Assembly: GCF_021462225.1 (NCBI RefSeq)
Contig: NC_061801.1
Location: 9,234,125-9,298,124 of the forward strand
DNA: 64,000 nt
Source of the DNA: Girardinichthys multiradiatus
Taxonomy: Eukaryota; Chordata; Actinopteri; Cyprinodontiformes; Goodeidae
Direction of reading: 5' to 3'
This document shows, in pieces, positions 59,388 to 64,000 of this stretch. Below the pieces are notes generated by a model that was not told the DNA's origin, did no database searches, and saw nothing but the letters and a program-made list of their open reading frames with translations. Both the position numbers and the translations under genes were made by a program. Numbering within the stretch: position 1 is the first letter of the stretch; each line of letters starts with the position of its first letter.

Positions 59388-60997
59388 TTTGACACACCTT
59401 CTCATTCAAAGAGTTTTCTTTATTTTCATGACTATGAATATTGTAGCTTCACACTGAAGGCATCAAAACTATGAATTAACACATGTGGAATTATATACTG
59501 AACAAAAAAGTGTGAAACAACTGAAAATATGTCTTATATTCTAGGTTCTTCAACGTAGCCACCTTTTGCTTTGATTACTGCTCCGCACACTCTTGGTATT
59601 CTGTTGATGAGCTTCAAGAGGTAGTCACCTGAAATGGTTTTCCAACAGTCTTGAAGGAGTTCCCAGAGATGCTTAGCACTTGTTGGCCCTTTTGCCTTCA
59701 CTCTGCGGTCCAGCTCACCCCAAACCATCTCGATTGGGTTCAGGACGGTGACTGTGGAGGCCAGGTCATCTGGCGCAGCACCCCATCACTCTCCTTCTTG
59801 GTCAAATAGCTCTTACACAGCCTGGAGGTGTGTTTGGGGTCATTGTCCTGTTGAAAAATAAATGATGGTCCAACTAAATGCAAACCGGATGGAATAGCTT
59901 GCCGCTGCAAGATGCTGTGGTAGCCATGCTGGCTCAGTATGCTTTCAATTTTGAATAAATCCCCAACAATGTCACCAGCAAAGCACACCCACACCATCAC
60001 ACCTCCTCCTCCATGCGTCACGGTGGGAACCAGGCATGTAGAGTCCATCCGTTCACCTCTTCTGCACCGCACAAAGACAAGGTGGTTGGAGCCAAAGATC
60101 TCAAACTTGGACTCATCAGACCAGAGCACAGATTTCCACTGGTCTAATGTCCATTCCTTGTGTTCTTTAGCCTAAACAATTCTCTTCTGTTTGTTGCCTG
60201 TCCTCAGCAGTGGTTTCCTAGCAGCTATTTTACCATGAAGGCCTGATTCACACAGTCTCCTCTTAACAGTTGTTCTAGAGATGTTTCTACTGCTAGAACT
60301 CTGTGTGGCATTGACCTGTTCTCTAATCTGAGCTGCTGTTAACCTGCGATTTCTGAGGCTGGTGACTCGGATGAACGTATCGTCCGCAGCAGAGGTGACT
60401 CTTGGTCTTCCTTTCCTGGGGCGGTCCTCATGTGAGCCAGTTTCTTTGTAGCGATTGATGGTTTTTGCGACTGCACTTGGGGACACTTTCAAAGTTTTCC
60501 CAATTGTTCGGACTGACTGACCATTTCTTAAAGTAATGATGGCCACTCGTTTTTCTTGACTTAGCTGCTTTTTTCTTGCCATAATACAAATTCTAACAGT
60601 CTATTCAGTAGGACTATCAGCTGTGTACTGTATCCACCTCCTGCACAACACATCTGATGGTCCCAACCCCATTTATAAGGCTTGAAATCCCACTTATTAA
60701 ACCTGACAGGGCACACCTGTGAAGTGAAAACCATTTCAGGTGACTACCTCTTGAAGCTCATCAACAGAATGCCAAGAGTGTGCAGAGCAGTAATCAAAGC
60801 AAAAGGTGGTTACTTTGAAGAACCTAGAATATAAGACATATTTTCAGTTGTTTCACACTTTTTTGTTCAGTATATAATTCCACATGTGTTAATTCATAGT
60901 TTTGATGCCTTCAGTGTGAAGCTACAATATTCATAGTCATGAAAATAAAGACAACACTTTGAATGAGAAGGTGTGTCCAAACATTTGGTATGTACTG
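59388..60997 (-). mobile_element. Second Tc1-family transposon, inactive, directly adjacent
   Basis: The right end CAGTACATACCAAATGTTTG (complement, ending at 60997) begins an inverted repeat of about 150 bp. The left partner starts only at TTTTGACACACCTTCTCATT (59,388), so about 15 terminal bases are missing or altered where it meets the TA target of the preceding Tc1. The two elements lie about 10 bp apart. Different family from the 57.8-kb element by terminal sequence and transposase. Confidence 0.88.
59534..60582 (-). pseudogene. Tc1-family transposase, broken
   Basis: The N-terminal part (60582-60172) starts MARKKQLSQEKRVAI, with a helix-turn-helix and a basic GRPR linker. An in-frame TAG after NKQKRIV probably replaces a Trp codon. 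The same frame resumes to give SDESKF and QQDNDPKHTS, the two catalytic Asp. A 1-bp loss in PQSPDLNP then shifts the frame just before the catalytic Glu, and the last part (MVWGELDRRVKAKGP) is read in another frame. Two lesions in an otherwise full-length gene. Confidence 0.92.
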
Positions 60998-61026
60998 TTT
61001 ATATAATATAAACACACAACTCTTGA

Positions 61027-61110
61027 TGTTCAGGGGCATCTATATTTAGAGCCTCCTCCGCTAGGAGGGGCTTGGAGTAGACCCGCTGCTCCTCTAGATT
61101 GATAAAAGTC
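61027..61110. repeat. Fragment of a fish repeat (weak)
   Basis: TTCAGGGGCATCTATATTTA and CCTCCTCCGCTAGGAGGGGC contain a small inverted repeat (CCTCC.CTAGGAGGGG) and resemble a piece of a common fish LINE 3' region. Low certainty. Confidence 0.35.
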
Positions 61111-61408
61111 AGCCCAGTATAGTATTTTGTAAAGTGTACAATGTTAAAAACCAAACCACTAAATCTATAAATCTCCATAGTTTTCAGAATGGCCATCCAA
61201 AAATATGGATATGAATACGTTACACTACTCACAAAAAGTTAGGATTTTTGGCTTTCACCACTGAGGCCCACTGGTTTGTCGTCCAGCGTAAATGCTCCCT
61301 GGTCCATGCAAGATGATGACATCTGTGTCTGGTGGTGTGGTCAGGTACCCTTGCATGTCATCTAGCATGCAGACCAGGCTGATGTAAACTGTTTTGAATG
61401 GTCTGACG

Positions 61409-63011
61409 TAGGGCTGGGCGATATGGCTTAAAAATAAAATCTCCGATTTTTTTATACCAAATCCGATTAATCAATTTAGGATATTTTGACAATTTTTGAT
61501 GCGAACCCCATCTAGTTGGGGACTCTGTTATTAGTTGATGCAGGGGTAGACCAAGCTCAGCCTGTACTTCACTCAGTTCTCTTCGTTTTTTCCAACTGTA
61601 AGAAAAGGCAGCAGTAGCCTTTTTACAAACCCCTATGGCACGTTCAATCTGTGGGTCCTTCACACCATTCTCTGTATAATAATGAAAACACAAATGCATC
61701 AGGTTTACTGTTATAATAAGCTACAATTAACTTACTGGTCAATTTTTACTTTTTTCTCTGATATTATTTTACAGATGTAGGGACAGACACACACATACTC
61801 ACATGGTACATGTACATACCATCATGATAAATCATGATGGTGTGTACATACATTTTGTATAAATATGTATTATTTGATTAAAATACATGAATTGCTTATA
61901 CATTAAGTGTATTGTGTATTTTCTGTGGGAAAATGGCCATGAATGCATGTCAAATGACAAAAAAGACGCTATGTATGACATGTATATAAAATACAAAATA
62001 AGATTTACGAAATATATATAGATTTTATTCTTACGTATGGCATTATGTAGTTTATGTCCACAGCACTGGAGGTTTGGCCACCCGATGTCTTTCAGAGCTT
62101 TAATAATGTTGGTGCCGCTGTCTGTTGTCATACAAATGAGTCGGTCTTCGGAAAGGTTCCAGGAGTCCTTTTAACCCCTCGGCATTGACCTGACTTTTGT
62201 GATCATCGGGAAAGTAAGCTGTTTGTAGGCAGACACTTCGTAGAGCCCAGTCATCGTTGACAAAATGCGCAGTCAAACTCATATATGGCTCCACAAGTCT
62301 GTTATGGCAGAGTAAAAACTTATAGCCGCCAGCTCTCTTGCAATCCTTTCACATGTGTATTTGTACAGGTGGGGCAAGGCAACTTCAGCAAAATATTTCC
62401 GGCTAGGTAGTACATACCTTGTATCTAAAGTTTTCAGCAGGTGAATGAAGCCAGACTTTTCGACAGTATAAATAGGCACAGTCTCTTTGGAAATAAGCAA
62501 CGCGACAGCATCCGTGATCGCTTTCCATCGGGCCCCAGTCTTTTTGTAGGGAACACTGTATGAAAATGATTCCCCTAAGGTGGGTTGTCTCTTGGCAGGG
62601 ATTTCTGGTCTGTTGCTGTCCTGAGCTTTTCGTAGAGAGCAGCATTTCTCCCACTCCACTGAGTGCTTCTGTTTCAAGTGTTGAAATAAATTCGTAGTGC
62701 TTCCACCTTTAGTAGCAACAGGCTTTAAACAGATTTTACAACGTGCTATGTGTTGCTCCAAGTCCGTGGTTGCGAAACCGAACCAGTTCCATATAATTGA
62801 TGAAGTCGTGCCTTTTTTGGGAACAAGGTCTTCCTTGCTAGATGCCATTTTCGGTGTTTCTGCGAGAGACAGGTCTACTGATGTCACTCAACTACAGAGG
62901 CCCGAGGAGTTCACTGGCGCGACAGAAAAAAATTCTGATTTCCCAAAAATTAAATCTTCATTAATTGCAAATTCGAATTAATCGATAAAATCGATTTATC
63001 GCCCAGCCCTA
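61409..63011 (-). mobile_element. hAT transposon with 8-bp duplication, internally deleted
   Basis: Perfect 15-bp ends TAGGGCTGGGCGATA in inverted orientation are flanked by GTCTGACG at 61401-61408 and 63012-63019. The AT-rich subterminal segments are also inverted. It contains the first half of a BED-finger hAT transposase; the second half, including the C-terminal dimerisation domain, has been lost between about 61,560 and the left end. Confidence 0.95.
61558..62887 (-). pseudogene. BED zinc-finger hAT (ZBED-like) transposase remnant with intron
   Basis: The ORF from 62887 gives a BED finger with C50, C53, H70 and H75 (ARCKICLKPV, NLFQHLKQKH), then the DNA-binding/N-terminal catalytic part to TDLW. 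Frameshifts follow near 62,290 and 62,150, but MEPYMSLTAHFVNDDW, TTDSGTNIIKAL and CCGHKLHNAI keep the family order and the catalytic Asp of TDSG. A 363-bp intron (61672-62034, donor C|GTAAGA, acceptor TACAG|AG) joins HNAI to QNGVKDPQIERA in frame, and AFSYSWKKRREL then TESPTRWGSHQK end the recognisable part. The C-terminal half is gone. Confidence 0.9.
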
Positions 63012-63532
63012 GTCTGACGTAACACTTATCATCTCCCTTAAATGTGCTTAAAGTTGAGTGTCATTCATCATCTGATTCTGCAGTAGACTGTTCACAAAGA
63101 AGCGGTGATCAGTGTGGACATCTACCTCTACGCCTTTCTGTGACTCTTCCAGTCTCTCTGTATTTCGGTTGCAACCTGCTGATGACACTGTGACTCTCTA
63201 AGCTCAGTGGCCACTTCCTTCAGAGAACATCTTGTTTGAAGCCTCGTAACGGCAAAGGTGTCGTTCTGGTCTCATGATGTTAAAATTTGAACAGAATGAT
63301 GAGGAGGGCTGTTTAAATACAAATTCTGTTGAACCAGGAAATGTATTGGTCGATCCATGGATCAAACACCTGTTGTGAGATCAGTAAGTTTTGCGAATTA
63401 CTGAGACATTGAACAGTCGGACATGTGCATTTCAAAATTTAGAGAAGGTCACATTAGGTTCATCTGTAAAGTTTATAGTGAATTTTAGGTTCATCATGAA
63501 AGATGAATATTCCTAACTTCTTGTGACTAGTG

Positions 63533-64000
63533 TACATATAACTCCATAATGTCATTTTGAAAAACAATCTCTGCTTTTTCTGCAATCTTTGAATGCAGCT
63601 ACTGCTTTATTCATCATTTGAACCTTAGACCATGCCAGACTGTTGGTTTCATCTGTTCCATGATATCTGATCTCCTGTCCAAACAATTTAAAAAGAGATA
63701 AACCTCTACATTTTCGATGGATCACTGCACCCTCAGTCAGCCTCCTTTTGTAGTTCACACATCACTTGCTCCTGCTAAGTTGATGGAGGCTGCCGTGTTT
63801 GATGTGCTGACTCACCGCTCATTGAGCTGATGGAGTCAATAAAACATTAGAGTCAGTTTGCATAAAAAACAGACTGTTGGACACGACTCTGTGTGTGTTG
63901 ATCTGCGTACGTGTCAGTTGTCCCGTTTTCCAGTCCAGTATGTTCGTTTATGTGGGTGGAGGGCTTAGTTTTTTCCAGGATTCAGTGGGAAATATTTTCT
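63533..64000. other. Noncoding right edge
   Basis: A 68-codon minus-strand ORF (63,552-63,758) shows no domain. No element recognised. Confidence 0.4.

Larger units (their letters stand above)
61223..63532 (-). mobile_element. Tc1/mariner-like element split by a hAT insertion
   Basis: Ends CACTACTCACAAAAAGTTAG (left) and, in complement, CACTAGTCACAAGAAGTTAG (right) lie next to TA. The inner right half has segments typical of a fish Tc1/mariner element (GCAACCTGCTGATGACACTG, AAGCCTCGTAACGGCAAAGG). Its interior was interrupted by the hAT element at 61,409-63,011. No transposase ORF survives. Confidence 0.75.

Overview
The window looks like teleost fish nuclear DNA, probably percomorph. The evidence is a Rex3-type LINE (it carries the WQTGVVVPL segment used for Rex3 PCR primers), several fish Tc1 families, fish SINE tails, a fish-type L1 fragment, hAT, Harbinger and solo-LTR insertions, and AT-rich intron-like DNA. 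There is no bacterial-style gene organisation, no CRISPR array, no rRNA gene and no intact tRNA gene.

Region 1 (1-21,259) is a tandem array that runs off the left edge. It has two unit types, a short unit of about 425 bp (S) and a long unit of about 960 bp (L), arranged as L+S, L+2S and L+3S blocks of about 1.39, 1.81 and 2.23 kb. I count 35 copies of a shared body, 13 preceded by L promoters and 22 by S promoters. Each unit has a Pol II-like promoter (CRE, CCAAT and TATA, plus an octamer in S). This is followed by a short segment that folds into three hairpins and then by a sequence close to the vertebrate snRNA 3' box. The many repeated ORFs look like by-products of repetition. This array is the best candidate for something undescribed: a multicopy promoter plus small structured RNA unit, or an LTR-derived macrosatellite.

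Region 2 (21,260-25,570) is a dead, intron-containing Ty3/Gypsy-like integrase (GIN/KRBA2/Ginger type, minus strand). It is split by a decayed Rex3 LINE flanked by a 111-bp duplication. Region 3 (26,225-26,640) is a CpG-rich block, probably a promoter and 5' exon.

Region 4 (26,640-54,200) is intron-like DNA with many mobile elements. These include a solo LTR containing a 2.3-kb hAT element that itself holds two MITE-like palindromes, a Harbinger element with TTA duplications, decayed Tc1 elements, an L1 fragment and SINEs. Two short segments (34.17 and 45.97 kb) pair a perfect MEF2 site with TEAD sites. Region 5 (54,200-54,602) looks like an alternative promoter and first coding exon (MAPKSLRSVDLSCSCE, then a good splice donor) of an unidentified plus-strand gene.

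Region 6 (55,660-63,535) is a transposon cluster. It has an apparently intact Tc1 element with a 334-aa DD34E transposase (58,046-59,050), a second broken Tc1 directly beside it, and a Tc1/mariner-like element containing a hAT element with a BED-finger transposase remnant and a recognisable intron. All calls come from reading the sequence. No alignments or folding programs were run.
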